Shown piece by piece: positions 63,271-64,000 of a stretch of DNA of 64,000 nucleotides. The notes under the pieces were generated by a model, which saw only the letters and a program-made list of their open reading frames with translations, was not told the DNA's origin and made no database searches. Made by a program: the position numbers and the translations under genes. Within the stretch, counting starts at the first letter, position 1. The number at the start of each line of letters is the position of its first letter. This stretch comes from an uncultured Bacteroidales bacterium (GTDB lineage: Bacteria > Bacteroidota > Bacteroidia > Bacteroidales > Paludibacteraceae), in assembly GCA_934667275.1 (NCBI GenBank), contig CAKULK010000001.1:124001-188000 (forward strand). The letters are read 5' to 3'.

Positions 63271-64000
63271 ATGAAACCGACAATAGCCATAACGGCGGGT
63301 GATATAAACGGAGTAGGGTACGAGATTATCCTCAAGAGTTTGATAGACCCGCATATTTGTGAGATATGCCGTTCGATAGTGTACGGCAATGCCAAAATAG
63401 CCAGACAGCATGCGCAGAAACTGGATGAGGAGTTCCATAACATTCAGTTTAACCTGATAGACGACCCCAAACAGGCGAAAGACGGCAGGCTGAATCTGAT
63501 TACCTGCTACCCCGATGATACGCCGTTGAACATTGGTGTGTCCACATCGGAGGCCGGAAAGGCTTCATTGCAGAGTTTGCAGCGTGCGTGCCAAGATTTG
63601 CAACAAGGATCGGTAGATGCCTTGGTGACTGCACCTATCAACAAGGACAATATCCAGTGCGATGCGTTCCGCTATTCGGGACATACGGAGTACCTGACGA
63701 AGATTTTCGGACAAGGCGGGGATAGTCTGATGATGATGCTGAGCAACAGAATGCGTGTGGCGTTGGTATGCAACCATACGCCCATAGCAAAAGTGCCGCA
63801 GACCATCACGAAAGAACGCATTATTGCGAAACTGACGTTGCTGACAAAGACGTTGCAGGACGATTTCAGTATTCGCAAACCCCGTATTGCAGTGCTTGCA
63901 CTAAATCCGCATGCCGGAGATAACGGATTGATAGGTACAGAGGAGGCAGAGGTTATCCGTCCTGCCATTGACAAGGCCAACGAGCAAGGGTTGTGGGCAT
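63271..64000 (+). CDS. pdxA: 4-hydroxythreonine-4-phosphate dehydrogenase PdxA (cut by window end)
   Basis: The first 243 codons are present. Translation from the ATG at 63271 reads MKPTIAITAGDINGVGYEII, the usual PdxA start with a Bacteroidetes-type INGVGYE loop. Further on come ALVTAPINKDNIQ, the metal-binding His in YSGHTEYLTKIFG, VCNHTPIAKVPQTIT and VLALNPHAGDNGLIGTEE with a second metal-binding His. It oxidises 4-phosphohydroxy-L-threonine in the DXP-dependent pyridoxal phosphate pathway, which also needs deoxyxylulose phosphate, the product of true DXS. The C-terminal third lies outside the window. Confidence 0.93.
   Translation, partial: MKPTIAITAGDINGVGYEIILKSLIDPHICEICRSIVYGNAKIARQHAQKLDEEFHNIQFNLIDDPKQAKDGRLNLITCYPDDTPLNIGVSTSEAGKASLQSLQRACQDLQQGSVDALVTAPINKDNIQCDAFRYSGHTEYLTKIFGQGGDSLMMMLSNRMRVALVCNHTPIAKVPQTITKERIIAKLTLLTKTLQDDFSIRKPRIAVLALNPHAGDNGLIGTEEAEVIRPAIDKANEQGLWA

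Overview
The window comes from a Bacteroidales bacterium that has a type IX secretion system (T9SS). The evidence is the recurring Bacteroidetes promoter form TTTG-N19/20-TAnnTTTG (for example at 11369-11400, 40618-40649 and 55928-55959), TonB receptors paired with DUF4249 lipoproteins, DUF4301 and DUF4293 proteins, and two proteins ending in T9SS sorting domains. No rRNA, tRNA, IS element, CRISPR array or phage gene was seen. The right end cuts through pdxA.

Region 1 (1-11.4 kb, minus strand) is a vitamin B12 capture locus under two cobalamin riboswitches, each followed by an intrinsic terminator just before the first gene it controls. One unit is btuB, btuG, a BtuH-like lipoprotein and a BtuG-like propeller with a T9SS tail. 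The other is a single large protein that joins a BtuH-like domain, Ig-like modules, a BtuG-like propeller and a T9SS tail. B12 binding seems to be split between lipoproteins and T9SS-exported proteins.

Region 2 (11.7-29.2 kb) is housekeeping: gyrA, a TPR protein, ruvX, def and mntP on the plus strand; a flavoprotein, an SDR oxidoreductase and a divergent DXS-like enzyme on the minus strand; gcvP; two tandem YitT proteins; ppdK; and a small lipoprotein. Region 3 (29.5-36.9 kb, minus) is a compact surface-polysaccharide locus with two GT2 enzymes, a Wzy-like polymerase, a Wzx-like flippase and two UDP-sugar dehydrogenases.

Region 4 (37-46.8 kb, plus) holds a DUF4301 protein, an ATC-hydrolase-family protein, two HAD phosphatases, class I fumarase, a degenerate LytM protein, dxr, rseP and a WbpD-like acetyltransferase. 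Region 5 (46.8-54.3 kb) has two TonB receptor/DUF4249 pairs; the receptors share a nearly identical N-terminal third and then diverge abruptly. Region 6 (54.3-64 kb) has a DUF4293 protein, MscS, glyA, rlmN, a phosphoethanolamine-transferase-like gene interrupted at a C9 tract, a convergent LTA-synthase-like gene, a roughly 300-nt structured RNA with its own promoter and terminator, a nitroreductase and partial pdxA.

The most notable items are the riboswitch-controlled B12 locus with T9SS-tailed and fused BtuG/BtuH proteins, the unassigned bistable rod-like RNA at 61.9-62.2 kb, the C9 contingency-type tract, the receptor mosaic, and dispersed intergenic repeats including a 33-nt exact inverted copy 41 kb apart.
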